Assembly: GCA_037952775.1 (NCBI GenBank) | Contig: JBANAY010000003.1 | Coordinates: 36,518,001 to 36,582,000 of the forward strand | DNA length: 64,000 bases | From: Clonostachys chloroleuca | Taxonomy: Eukaryota; Ascomycota; Sordariomycetes; Hypocreales; Bionectriaceae | Direction of reading: 5' to 3' | Shown: positions 23,082 through 34,164 of the stretch, one piece after another | Position numbering within the stretch: position 1 is the stretch's first letter | Layout: each line of letters starts with the position of its first letter | Notes under the pieces: model-generated | The model's input: the letters and a program-made list of their open reading frames with translations, nothing else | Told to the model about the DNA's origin: nothing | The model's database searches: none | Program-made: the position numbers and the translations under genes

Positions 23082-24401
23082 GTCGCCGCAACGATATTTT
23101 CCAAACTCGGCTTGAGAGGGAAGAATCAGTTCCGTTCAGCGGGCACCGTAAATGGACAAGGCAAGAAGCGCCGACCACCCATATATACGACAATGGGCGG
23201 GGTCGACGCAGCGGTGTGTTCGTCATTGCTGTCAGCTGCGCACAAGTCAACAAGTCGAAGGAGTACGGCCCGCATAACTCAGTGGGTCACAGCTGGAGGC
23301 TGATAGCATGAATCTAACGCCGATTGGAATGAGCTGGTCCTCAGTCTTTCACTCATGGGTTAGGTCTTAGCATGGGAGGCTCTATTACCGAAATTATCTG
23401 ACCACATTCGTATCCACATGTAAGCTGAACCTGTCCCGAAGGATTACCGTCGTATATCAGCCAATAAGATTCAGCACACGCCCAGGGCTACACGTTTGAC
23501 ATTTTTAATTACTCGGTCAGTGTCTTACTGTTCCGATTGCCGTTCATTCGAGATTCTGAGATGGAACTGAGCTGATAGGCTGGGATCGCTTGCCTTGACC
23601 ATCGCGGATTCCTCCTCTTAGCAGTTAGTTCGCCGAGCAGAAAAATGCCTGATATGGAAATTTCAGTCATATGTCTTTAACATGTAAGCCCTTGGAAAAC
23701 AAAATCGACTAAAAAAAGAATCTGCTGAAGCCTCTTCCCCGCACACGAGCTTTGTGGGCTAAGAAGGACTTTCATTTTCATTAAAGAATGCCGTGCCCAC
23801 CTGTCAATCACTCATGGAAGTTGAAACGTCAAATTGAAGAGATGATGATGCTGATGCCACAGACCACTCTTCCTTGCTGCCTCGTCCATGCTGTATTGCG
23901 CTCTCCTCGTTCCTCCGTAAGCATATACTGAACTCTTCTTGCTTAGATCCCAACCCCTACGAATGGTGGGCGGCGTGTGACAAATCATCGTATGGGTAAT
24001 TTTCTTTCTATTTTGATGCCTGATGTTCTCTCCACAGTGACGCAATTGGTCAGATTGTCATCAGAGTAAAACAAGAAGCTTTGTGAAATCACCTATATTG
24101 GGGTGCACATATTTTACACATGTTTAACATCTGTCTTTAGCAATTGATGTACCAGATCACTTTTCTGACAGAAGTTCCAATACCTCGCATCACTGATTTG
24201 CTTTATGCAATCAATAATCAAAGATTTATGGGAATGATTGCGAGAGGAGTGAAAAGTGGTTGTCACGACTTCTTCCATGAGTCCGTAGGGTAGGTAGACT
24301 TGTACTGCCATTGAAATCCCCGCAGCGCTCCACTCAAACGTCTCTTATCTCGAATCATTCTCCATTCAACAAGTTCGGAGGCAGATTAAAGAAAGGGCAA
24401 G
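23082..24401. other. 1.3 kb intergenic
   Basis: Divergent upstream region between the rhodopsin-domain gene (-) and a HET gene (+). No protein-like frame was found. It must hold both promoters; no strong TATA box stands out. Confidence 0.4.
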
Positions 24402-25988
24402 ATGCGACTCCTCAACCTTGAGACACTGCGTCTTGAAACTTTCCTAAACGATGCCGAAATACCTCCATACGCGATACTATCCCACACATGGGGCGCGGGC
24501 GAAATAAAGCTGCAAGACCTGGAGCTTCCCCGCGCCGAATTGGAAACCTACCCAGGATGGAAGAAGGTTTTCAACTTCTGCCGCAAGGCCAGGGAGAGCC
24601 TGGAGATGTTCCCAGAAGAGGTCCGGTACGGCTGGGTCGACAGCTGCTGCATCGACAAGTCTAGCAGCGCCGAACTGAGCGAGGCCATCAACTCCATGTT
24701 CCGCTGGTACTGGGGCGCATCCGCCTGTTTCGTCCTGCTCGAAGACATAGAGCTGTCGGAGCTTTCGAGCACCGACAAGTTTGAGAGGTGCAGATGGTTC
24801 ACGAGGGGGTGGACGCTGCAGGAGCTTCTTGCGCCCCCGGTGCTTTATTTCTTCGATAAGGATTGGCAGTACATGGACGACAAGCTCACCCTGGCGGATA
24901 GGATCAGCGCCCGCACGAGCATTGACGTGGATGTGATCATGACTGGATCCTGGGAGGATATGAGCATTGCGCAGCGGATGTCGTGGGCTTCGACGCGGAC
25001 AACAACCCGAGTGGAGGACATGGCGTACTGTCTCATGGGTGTATTTGACGTCAACATGCCGACTATTTACGGCGAGGGAGAGAAGGCATTTATTCGGCTA
25101 CAGGAAGAAATTATGAAGGAGTCGGCAGATGAATCGATATTTGCGTGGGATGCCTCGGCAAAGGATAGGAATCTAAGTTCTATAGGTGCGCTCGCTACGA
25201 GTCCATCTCAATTCCGTTCCAGTCACCAGATCGAGGCACTACCGACTGAATGGAATCCGGCTTCTATCAACGCTAAGGGCGTGTATGCCAACCTTTCCAT
25301 CATTAACCAGGAGCTACCTCAGGGGGAGCTTGTCAAAGTGGCTCTGCTGTCATGTAGGTACTCTTATGACATCAATTCCCGCGTGGGCATACCGATACGG
25401 GCGAAGGGTGGTTCGCCAAATCACTTTGCCCGAGTCAATGCTGCCCCGATCTCTATCCCGCTCCAGGTGTTATACAGAAATATGCCCCCGGCGATATACC
25501 TAGACAAGCGAGATCAATCTTCAGTCGCAGCATCGAGGCGTGGCACATGCTGGGTGCAGTTTAGATCCACCAGCAAGGAGTTCGGACCGGTGCACGAGGC
25601 TCTAGGACCAGAGTGGCATGTTAGCCCAACCCGATCAATGACAGCAAAGCTTCGAAGGCGAGGCGGAGGCGGCCCGGACATCAACTCACTTGTCATACCT
25701 TTTCAACATGAGAAATCTTCAGGAATCTTGTATCTGTCATTGAGGCTCGATCTCTCTAGTGGAGTGGGAGCTGTTGGTATGAGAGTCATCCATGACGATC
25801 CTGAACCTGTCAAGAAGCGGGTTGAGGAGCTTCGAGACATGACGGACATGATCGCCCTGGGGCCCCAGGAGCAGGCGTATTTCGAGCCAATGGGCAGTAT
25901 CCTCGCGACTGTAACTAAGTTGCACGACGACCAATCGGTTTTCCAAGTTGTTCTCTCAGCAAGGCTCAAGTCGCACTTAGGTCCATGA
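24402..25988 (+). CDS. HET-domain protein of the HET-E/vegetative incompatibility type, 528 aa
   Basis: A single frame begins MRLLNLETLRLETF and IPPYAILSHTWG, the N-terminal signature of the HET-E/HET-D-like group. WVDSCCIDKSSSAELSEAIN follows at about residues 75-95, then CRWFTRGWTLQELLAP and FFDKDW, and finally IAQRMSWASTRTTTRVEDMA with CLMGVFDVNMPTIYGEG. After that a DUF8212-like segment (QEEIMKESADESIFAWDA) leads into a beta-rich C-terminus without NACHT or WD40 repeats, so this is the short form. It probably signals self/non-self or cell death; the inducing partner is unknown. Intact and intronless. Confidence 0.9.
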   Translation: MRLLNLETLRLETFLNDAEIPPYAILSHTWGAGEIKLQDLELPRAELETYPGWKKVFNFCRKARESLEMFPEEVRYGWVDSCCIDKSSSAELSEAINSMFRWYWGASACFVLLEDIELSELSSTDKFERCRWFTRGWTLQELLAPPVLYFFDKDWQYMDDKLTLADRISARTSIDVDVIMTGSWEDMSIAQRMSWASTRTTTRVEDMAYCLMGVFDVNMPTIYGEGEKAFIRLQEEIMKESADESIFAWDASAKDRNLSSIGALATSPSQFRSSHQIEALPTEWNPASINAKGVYANLSIINQELPQGELVKVALLSCRYSYDINSRVGIPIRAKGGSPNHFARVNAAPISIPLQVLYRNMPPAIYLDKRDQSSVAASRRGTCWVQFRSTSKEFGPVHEALGPEWHVSPTRSMTAKLRRRGGGGPDINSLVIPFQHEKSSGILYLSLRLDLSSGVGAVGMRVIHDDPEPVKKRVEELRDMTDMIALGPQEQAYFEPMGSILATVTKLHDDQSVFQVVLSARLKSHLGP

Positions 25989-26254
25989 TACTACAGGTAG
26001 CCACGTAGCTGGTAGCAGAGTGACACTTGGAACGAAGGTTCTGTGCGTAAAGCCGCATCAAAAAAGTCTGCAAATTTGACTGGCATTAATTTCGTGCCCC
26101 TGGTGAAGTCTGCCGGTAGCAGGCCGAACTGTCATCAAAAAGTTGCTAGATTCCCAAGGAGTGACTGAATAGCGAGAGCCGATTCGAATGAAGCGCACAA
26201 GGCTGTCTTCGTAGTCTCAAGCCACAGAGGCTGAAGGTTCGTTCTGATAACCGA
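25989..26254. other. Short convergent spacer
   Basis: Lies between the 3' ends of the HET gene (+) and the Zn2Cys6 regulator (-). No coding signal. Confidence 0.4.
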
Positions 26255-28856
26255 TCATTGATACCAAGAATTTTGAGCATGGTCGAGAGGACCCCTTGAC
26301 GAACTATCCGTCTCCCCCGGCACAGCGGGCAAAAGAGGCTCATTCGGCTCAGTGAAGATTGTCGTTGATGGCTGATACTCCACATGGACATCTGAGATGT
26401 TTGGGTTAGTCCAACCCTGTGTTCCTGCCGAGACTGGGACTCAAAAGAAGGAAACCCCAAACCCAGCGGCTGGGTAGGTTAGCGTACCTTGGGGAGTAAC
26501 AGGCGACACTATATTTTCGGGACTTTCCGAGTGGCTGGAACTGGAGCCCCCGGAAGGCATTTCAAGTTGGTTCAGAACCTTGCGAATGGTAGTAGCCCCT
26601 TTGAGTGCCTCCGCAGACCTTGAAGCGGTCCGTGCCCAGATCGCCTCGCTCCTGGTGAGCAGGTCTTTGATGTATTCGAAAGCCGGAGTGCCTCTGATTT
26701 GCGGATTGTTGCTGAGGTGCGAGCAGAGCACACCGCCAGCAAGGAGAAACTCGTGAATGATGACGGGAGCCAAGATCCATTTAACGGGGTAGAGCCTCCC
26801 GTTGGGTTCCATCTCATCGTCGATGGCGGTTTGATGGCGTAAGGCTTGGATAGCTGCTGCCACCGCGACGTCTCTGGAGTACTGATTCTCATCTGTTTTC
26901 AACGAGGGGTCAAGGTACTTCGAATGCAAGATAATTTGGATGTGGTGGTACACTAATTGGACAAACAACCGCTGTGTAGCGAATGATGGGTTAGCCTTTG
27001 TTATTCTAGGCAGAAGAGAAGGAGTGTTCAAACCTGGCATGTCAAGTTTGGAGGATCCAGTAGGGATTCTTCCATGCTGGTGAATTTACAGCATGCAGGA
27101 AGTTCCTCAAATACTTTCGTTAGCATGCTGTCTAGTTCTAGTACCCGTGCGTATGGCATGGGCTCTTTGCTAGTAACAGCATCAAGAACTTTGGAGGAGA
27201 CAGTAGCGAGCCGGTTCTTTGAGATGGTGATCAGTATCGGGGTCAGCTGAGACTCAGGCCTAGACTCCGGCAAGACAGTGGTTTCGGGGCCGAAGTCGGT
27301 ATCGAACAGATTACTGGGCTCCCTTGTGTCGACGATGGAGTCCTTGATCAGTTTTGGCATCTTGAGCTGCGTTGAGACCCCCATATCGATTTGGTAGATG
27401 AATGCCCATAGCCGGCGCCTCATCTCGCGCTCGAACGGCGTCAGGCTCTGGAATCGATCTCCGTCTTGGTGATAGCCATAACTTAGAGCTGCAAGTGATT
27501 GATCGTTAGCAAGGGTACGCTCGAGCCTAGAAAGGGCATTTCTGGAGACGAGTCGTCTTATCACGTACCGATTGAAACTAAACTCTGAAGCACTATCCAA
27601 GTGCCCGAATCTGCATCTCGCCTGATGAACTGCTCCCCAAGGATGTAATGCAGCAATGTCTCGGGAATATGTGGCCCGCCCTTGTGATGCTCGGACAGAA
27701 CAAGGGCCTGGACCGTCTTTTCCCTGAAGCTCTCCATGCGTCTGGAATCTTGATGCTTTTCAGTGCCAGGTTGCAGCACCTCGTCCGAGCCATGTATATG
27801 TGCATTATGCAAGATAGTAGCAAGAGTGAGCACACTGAACAATAGGGCTAGCCATGATGTCGGGGCTGAGGTTGTCGGAGGGTCTTGCCAAAAGTCTTCA
27901 TACTGTCTCATGAATTCCCCGTGGTGGAGGATGACCTGGGCCAAAAAGTCAGATCACCCCGCTTGGCATATCCTTGGCAAGAGTAAGGAACTGTGGACAG
28001 TCTTGCGACCCGCTTACAGGAGAGTAGCTGTAGGTTTCAAAATAGTAACTGACAAGGCGGTCCGACTCGATCTTTGGCGGAACGGTCGCTATCAGGTCCG
28101 CTCTTGAAACGCGACTATAATTGCCGAGGAGGAGGAAGTCCACGAACTGAGGCAAGGCGGTGGCTACATGCGATGAATGATCTTCAGGTGGCTCGCCGGC
28201 CTTTTGCGAATCAATGTCGGATATGCTGTTAAGTACGGACGTCCAGTGAAAGCCTTCGCGATGGCTGGACGGCCCGCTGTCTGCAGTGGAAGCTTCACTT
28301 GGACTGGATAGGTCCCTCGTCGGATCTCTCCGCTGGTCCTCCGCTAGGGTAACGGTGGCTTGAGGATCTACGACGATGTCAGATGGCCTCCTACAGGGTT
28401 GCTGATGGGTTTCAGATGATGAGCCTACCGGAGCGGGGTGCTGGGGTTGATGGTTTAGGTCGTGATGTGGTGGCAGCGGGTGGTGGGTAGGAGCATGTAT
28501 CTGCAATATTGCTTTTCTACTTGGCCATTGACCATCCAGTCACATGATAAGTACTCAGAATCACAAGTATCCGCGAACAAAAGCAAAGGCAGAAGCTGAT
28601 GGGACGACTCACGGTGCAGGCGGCACATGGAAGCTGACGGTCACATTTCAATCTGCGCGACAACTGGTGAGCATGCCAAGAAATCTCCCTATCCACCCTA
28701 CGAGACGCACTACGCACGGGTAGAGGCGTATTATGGATGAACATACTTGCGGCGACGACATGCATGGCAGGATAGCTGCGGCTTATCTCGACGGCGGTTC
28801 GGGGGTGGTCGGGGTCGCGCAGGAGGAGCCCCGTGCCCATCTGCCGGGTTCTCCAT
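26255..28856 (-). CDS. Zn(II)2Cys6 transcription factor with fungal-specific TF domain, 691 aa
   Basis: Seven exons: 28856-28747, 28652-28613, 28500-28018, 27935-27569, 27488-27034, 26971-26488 and 26391-26255. All have GT-AG ends and a consistent frame. The DNA-binding cluster is split over exons 1 and 2: CHACRRRKLKC followed by DRQLPCAACT, a perfect C-x2-C-x6-C-x5-C-x2-C start. A His/Pro-rich linker follows, then the regulatory domain: DRLVSYYFETYSYSP, ILHHGEFMRQYEDFW, ALSYGYHQDGDRF, and EREMRRRLWAFIYQIDMG (the RRRLW hallmark). The tail is acidic and ends NSWYQ. It is transcribed away from the FAD monooxygenase at 29349 with a shared 492 bp upstream region, as expected of a local pathway regulator. 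It is related to the regulator at 39288-41755, sharing DKPQLSC before the cluster and the same intron phase inside it. Confidence 0.85.
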
Positions 28857-29348
28857 CGGCGGCCGTCTGGTTCGGGTAGTGGCCGCAGGAGGCTGAAGGA
28901 ATGGACTCTTGTGTGGGCGGAAAGCTTCTCGTGTCTATCCCTATCAGAAGTGTGATCAGAAAAGAGGAAACCAGGGCACAGCGAGCACGGGGACTGGTGG
29001 AAGGGGGAAATCTCCTTGTCTGGCTCCACCGCTCCTCGTCGGACGGTCGGATATTGTTGCGTTTCAGGGGTCTGACCCACCCTTGGCCTGTTTATTAGCT
29101 TTCTTGCAGCAGTGATCTGGCCTTGGATTCGCGCTCGCGGCACTTGAGTGCGGATGCCAGAGCCGGTCTATTGCAGCTGCCTGTGGTGACTGCGACATAC
29201 TATGTAGTAATGGACGGACTCGGCGTCTATCTTCACCGACCCTGGCGTATAATGTGAGGGTGAGAAGTATATAATAGACTGGCTTGTCTCTGCTTACCCC
29301 CATTTCCATACATTCATCGTCTTCTCAGACGCGGCAACGAAACTCGCC
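28857..29348. promoter_or_regulatory. Divergent promoter region of the Zn2Cys6 regulator and FAD monooxygenase
   Basis: A 492 bp gap between two divergent starts. It contains a direct CGG-N5-CGG at 29040-29050, a spacing bound by some Zn2Cys6 dimers, and a TATATAA box at 29268-29274, 75 bp before the monooxygenase start. Co-regulation is inferred from arrangement, not shown. Confidence 0.5.
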
Positions 29349-30721
29349 ATGCCACTTACAAACGTCGTCATCCTGGGCGCTGGGCCTTGTGGCCTCTCAG
29401 CCGCCATTGCCCTGGCCAAATCATGCAAGACAGTTGTCAACAGTCAGCCACTTCGCATCACAGTGATCGAGCTGCGGCCGAGGATACAAACCATTGGCGG
29501 TACTGTGAACATGACCCCCCTGGGCATGCGGTACCTTGACTACCTTGGCGCAGGTGAGCGTCTGCGGTCAAAATCAATCTCACTCGACCACGGCGTTGAC
29601 GCTGTCTCCCTGCGGACAGGAAAGCGACTTGGGAACGTGTGGGGTGGCATTGGTGCTCGTCGCACTGCTCGATACCCTCTCGTAGATAGCCTTCTCGAGA
29701 CGGTGACGCAGGATCACCAAGAGCACATTGAGGTGCAGTGGGGGCGCAAAGTGACAAACATATCCGAGAAAGATGAACAAGTGCATCTAGAGTTCGAGGA
29801 CCATTCAACAATGCATTGCGATCTATTGCTTGGTTGCGATGGCATCCACTCCAGCGCACGTCGCCTTTACATCGAACCCGAGAGACAAAAGATCTTCACA
29901 GGCCGTGCCGTAGCTATGGGATGGGTTGAATTAGATGCTGGCGAGGCCTCGGACGACATTGTCTCGCCTATTATGTTGTCCACTGGGGAACCTGGACTGG
30001 TAGACACAGCTGTGGTCAACGGCAACGGCAACGGTAGACACTTGATCATGACCTATTTCGAGCCGAGCAGGCGCAATATTTTCTTTGGCCACGTAATGTG
30101 GACAGGAGAGCCGGAAGGCGAGGAACGGGACGGCTGGAAGCTTCGAGGAGACGACAAAGAAGCTATCAGGAAGGAAGTCGTTGAGTCTTACAGGGGAGGA
30201 CGGGTAAATGGCCTTGATGAATTCATTTCCAAGTGTGAGAGTTGGGACCTCTATCCGATCTATTCTTTACCACCCGGTGGCCGTTGGAGTCGGGGCCGTG
30301 TCCTACTTTTAGGAGATGCGGCACACGCGGTAAGTTGTAACCGCGGGGATCATTGCACCAGGTTTGGGCACTAATATATTACTTGTCCGCATAGATGCCG
30401 CCGCAGGGAGAGAGTACCGGTATTGCCATTGAGGATGGGGTACTTATTGCACGGATTCTTGAACAATCGGACACCAAATCTATCGACCAGATGTTCGCGG
30501 ACTACGAAAAGGTCCGCAGAGTTGTCATAGACAAGCACTACGTGGATGCAGAGCGGATGGCCAAATTCGGTTTCTCTAATACGACTGGCCTGGCCGCTAT
30601 CGCCATGGAATGGATCACGTCTGCTTATATGTTTGTCAGAAAATGGAACCAGACCGCTGATTTTGCAGGAGATGTGAGAGAGTTGGAACTGCCCGGCGAA
30701 TCTGAAAATAACACAGAATGA
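29349..30721 (+). CDS. FAD-dependent monooxygenase (salicylate-hydroxylase-like), 435 aa
   Basis: Two exons, 29349-30329 and 30395-30721. The intron (GTAAGT...ATAG) falls exactly inside the FAD-binding GD motif, so that GDAAHA joins MPPQGESTGIAIEDG. The N-terminal Rossmann motif ILGAGPCGLSAAIALA lies at residues 7-22, the RYPLVDSLL substrate/FAD segment near 100, and the DG motif CDGIHSSARR near 160. The order and length fit the flavoprotein aromatic hydroxylase/epoxidase group used for hydroxylation or epoxidation of aromatic or polyketide-derived substrates with NAD(P)H and O2. The substrate is unknown. No membrane anchor is obvious. It is divergent from a Zn2Cys6 regulator and about 3.4 kb from the PKS remnant, so a role as tailoring enzyme is likely. 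Confidence 0.85.
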
Positions 30722-30848
30722 TAAGGCTGAAGAGCGGACAAATGAGTGATTCAAGTGAGCAGTGACACTAAGTGGCTGGGTTGGGGTATGATATAAGCTA
30801 ACTGTTCTTTCAATGAAGTATTTTGAAAAGATTACGAAGATCTGTCTG

Positions 30849-30887
<39 letters not shown>

Positions 30888-31883
30888 AATTAAAAAAAAT
30901 TAAAAATCTACCAAGATCACTGAATAGCAGTTGCGATGGCTGCTCGAAGATGAATCTACAGCCATGTGAGTCAGCGACGAACAACACAACAAACAAGCAC
31001 CACTTGCTGTAAGAAATGTTATATCATTTCTCGTGCCGGGGTGCTAAAATATTCTATCGATACCGCACACAGATATTGTGTGCGTGGATTCATCGCTTGC
31101 CATGATTGTGGCCCTCCATCGACTGACATGCGAAATCACGACCTTGACACGTAGCTATAGCGGACACCATATCGTGACCATGATCGACCGCTCCGCAATC
31201 AAATCATGTGGTATCAACTCAATATCAGATGGGTGTGTTTCTTATGAGACCATTTACTTGTAGCGGGCTCAAGGCTTCATAGTGACTAGCTTAGGAGAGT
31301 TGGTCATGGAAGCCACTGTCTAGGCGAGGCACGAGAAACCGATACAGGCGCATAATTTTGTGACCCAGGCTGGCTGCCTGAAACATCAAGAATAAACGGA
31401 GATTTGTTCACTCGTGAGCGATTGAAGAGGACTGTTTCTGGGTAGATTTGCGTCCACAGCTCTGCATTTACAAATGCAACAACGCATGAAAGCATGAACA
31501 GCATCGCACTTTTAGATCGGCCACATCAGCAATAAACCCTGCAATACGGATCATCTAACTGGTTTAAACCAAGCCCCACAGTGTTGTCAGTAATAGAAGT
31601 CGTCTTTATCAATGCAGAATGACGACCTTTTTGATCAATAACTGGTAATGATGAATCAACACTTTTCTTGGACAATGCTCCCTGTTCTGTCCCCATGGGA
31701 TACCTGTCTCCTCTACATTGCCTTGCCTGAGTGAAGGCACTTACTACGACCTTACCTCATTGTACATAATGTCTTGCAAACGAACTTTTTTCTACATAAA
31801 TACTGAGACCGTTCACCGCAGGATCTAGGAAGATGGTATGTACAGCAACAGTAACAAGGAACTCTCATCTACATACGCCTAAA
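30722..31883. other. Intergenic with a long homopolymer tract
   Basis: No convincing frame. Contains the T30/A-rich tract at 30851-30904 and the promoter side of the opsin-related gene. Confidence 0.4.
30851..30904. repeat. T30 run followed by A-rich tract
   Basis: Thirty consecutive T (30851-30880) followed directly by nine A, then A runs broken by TT up to about 30904. It may be a simple-sequence expansion or the poly(A) end of a retroposed copy in minus orientation. It lies shortly downstream of the monooxygenase. Confidence 0.7.
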
Positions 31884-32858
31884 ATGGATCCTCTTCGCGC
31901 TCGTAACAACGCCCTCAAGGTCAACCCTCCGGGGGCCAATCCCACCTTTCTGTAAATGGCTCCAACTGGCTCTTCGCTGTGATGGCTTGCTTCACAGTGT
32001 CTTTTGTTCGTTTCCTCCAGAGCCACTTGCGACCCTGACTTATCTCACTGACACTCACATGCTCTAGCTTGCATACTATGGGCTTAGCTACAAGCCGCGC
32101 AACGGAGAAAAAGTATTCCATTATCTCTTCACCATCGCCCTGCTCGTTGGCTCCATCTCCTATTTCGCCATGGCCTCGGGGCTTGCGTACTCTGTCATCC
32201 CAACAGAACGTTACATTCTAGATGCTACGACTTACCAGATATTCTTCGCCAAGTATATCTTCTGGGTCGTCGCTTTCCCTGCAATCATTATTGCCCTCGG
32301 ACTTGTCAGCGGCATAAGCTGGGCGACCATCTTCTTTAACGTCTGTGTATCTTGGGCCTGGTGCGTCAACATTTAGAGAGGTATCCCATTTCAAGAATCT
32401 TTACTGACTGTATTTATAGGATCATCGCATATCTCTGCTCTGCCTACACTGGCACCCGCTACAAATGGGGATTTTATGGCTTCGGAACCGCTGCCTATGT
32501 TATTCTCACTATCCAAACCTTGTGGGCAAGCCGATCTTCAGCCAATCGCCTGGGCACAGGGCGCGATCATACCATGCTGGCTGGATACGTCAACCTCTTT
32601 TGGTTTCTATACCCTATCGCCTTCGCGGTCTCAGACGGAGGCAACGTCATAGGCGTCACCCAGAGCTTCATCTTCTTCGGTATCGTCGATCTCCTCCTCG
32701 TGTGTGGTACCGCATTTATCTTCCTCTTCCTTGCGCGGAAGTGGGACTACGGGCGTATGAATTTACATTTCACCCAGTACGGTCGTGTTAACTGTACCTA
32801 CCCTGAGAAGCATGCTGTTCCCGTCGTCGCCACAGCCAATCCTGCTACCCGCGTTTGA
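31884..32858 (+). CDS. Opsin-related (Hsp30/ORP-like) seven-helix membrane protein, one apparent frameshift
   Basis: Exons about 31884-32005, 32068-32360 and 32420-32858. The start MDPLRARNNALKVNPPGAN is typical of fungal Hsp30/opsin-related proteins (PF01036 family). The frame breaks at the CCC of 31941-31943. With one more C it would continue PHLSVNGSNWLFAVMA; as given, a stop follows soon. Later parts are intact: NGEKVFHYLF, KYIFWVVAFPAIIIALGL, WGFYGFGTAAYVILTIQTLW, and the tail ARKWDYGRMNLHFTQYGRV. The retinal lysine of helix G is replaced (VDLLLV where retinal opsins have LD-xxx-K), and the helix C proton carriers are absent. It should therefore not bind retinal but may act as a stress-linked membrane protein. 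Either a real frameshift or a base-call error. Confidence 0.75.
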
Positions 32859-33047
32859 GCAAACCCGTAAACTCGAGGCCTTTTGAGACGAGTTGAAGAG
32901 GAACAGTATAGAGGATGGCTTGGGAACTTACCGAGGGGAGAAGGAGGGCTTGATATGGTGTTGTCTGTGGGTGGAAAGACTTGTCGATGGGGTTGGGAAA
33001 TCTTCAGATGGGACAGGAGGAAGGTCTGCCCTTTTTCTGCTGATAAG

Positions 33048-33230
33048 ATGCAGAAGACCGACCGTAAGACAATTATCGAAGAGGCGATTCAGAAGCGGTT
33101 AGATTACGGCTCAATTCGCGTAGTTGCTGAGGCATATGGTATACCCGAGTTAACATTGCGAGGGCGAATGTCAAGGCAGGAGATCCACGAATCTAAGAAA
33201 ATTCAACAGCTGAATCTGGAAATATTGGAT
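33048..33230 (+). pseudogene. N-terminal scrap of a pogo/Fot1-type transposase (HTH psq domain)
   Basis: About 55 codons read AIQKRLDYGSIRVVAEAYGI, then PELTLRGRMS. This is the helix-turn-helix that opens fungal Tc1/pogo-class transposases (KSIRAAAKAYxVPxSTLxxR type). The DDE catalytic part is missing and the following frame is unrelated. No terminal inverted repeats found. Remnant only. Confidence 0.6.
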
Positions 33231-33540
33231 TTCCCAAACCCTCATGCAAATCATGACTATGTTGGTGCATGCAGTGATAGAGCTTACCCTGTCTTCCTGT
33301 TGGCACTCGATCAGCTCTCACCTCTTCCCTCATGTAGTTATAGACCTCACCCTGAGCGTACTTCAAGGACTACGCAAGATCATCACGTTACATTCTAAGT
33401 AAGGCTCAGTACGGTTGTATGGTAGAAGAGGGCCATGAAAATCTATTGATTGATTATCGACGCGACCCTTGGTTGATCGGTTTCTAAATTATCCACCACA
33501 ATTCCGTTCATAGTGCCTCAGTTCTAGCCATTTCAGTCAT

Positions 33541-34150
33541 TCACACGTGTGGTTCAATTTCATCGACTGTGGGCACTTTGCTCAGCTTGATACCGAAAAT
33601 CCCTGACACGGCCTGAACGTAATCCCAGATAACCTGAACATCCTCCTTGGACACGGTGACCCGACGAGTGCCCCGAATGTGTCAATGTGTTTTGGGGGGT
33701 AAATCTTGGTTTATGATGGTGGGTAAAACGATGAGTTGTGTGTTAATATTGTCGAGCACTTGACGATCCGATAAGTACAACCCGTATGTAATTTCCGTCA
33801 AGATTCAAGAGAAATCCTTGTGAGCGTCGAAGAGGCGCAAAGTATCTCCAGTGTTGTGCAAGTATAGCTTTTTGAGCCAGTTGACACCGCGTTCGTGGTT
33901 GGCGTCATCCGCCTGCCAACCGGGACGAGTAGTGCTATAGTCGCGATCCTCAGGCTTCTCGACCTTCGCAATTGCTAAGATGGCCTCGAGGGGCTTGCAA
34001 ACACCTACGAGACAGACCGTCTTAATCAGAGCCTCACGCAGCCGTCTCACTAGGGCCTGCCTCGACTCGCTTGTCCGGTAGGCATTTTGAGATGTCAAAT
34101 AGCGGTAAAGTGCCCCGGACACTTCTGGGAGAAGCCCGCCACTGCTATCG
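33541..34150 (-). pseudogene. Carboxymuconolactone-decarboxylase/AhpD-like protein gene, decayed
   Basis: The minus strand encodes LYRYLTSQNAYRTSESRQAL, RLREALIKTVCLVGV, a DDANHERGVNWLKKLY segment, FDAHKDFS, then after a stop ITYGLYLSDRQVLD, and after a second stop IRGTRRVTVSKEDVQ and KVPTVDEIEPHV. This order is that of a fungal AhpD-like/CMD-family protein of unknown role that often occurs in metabolite clusters. The two in-frame TGA codons (near 33809 and 33686) sit where Trp is expected, each one G-to-A change. The N-terminus stops at about 34150, where the opposite-strand PKS remnant begins, so a deletion junction probably lies there. Family assignment is by recollection of motifs and moderately sure. 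Confidence 0.55.
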
Positions 34151-34164
34151 CTCCCAGCAACCAA

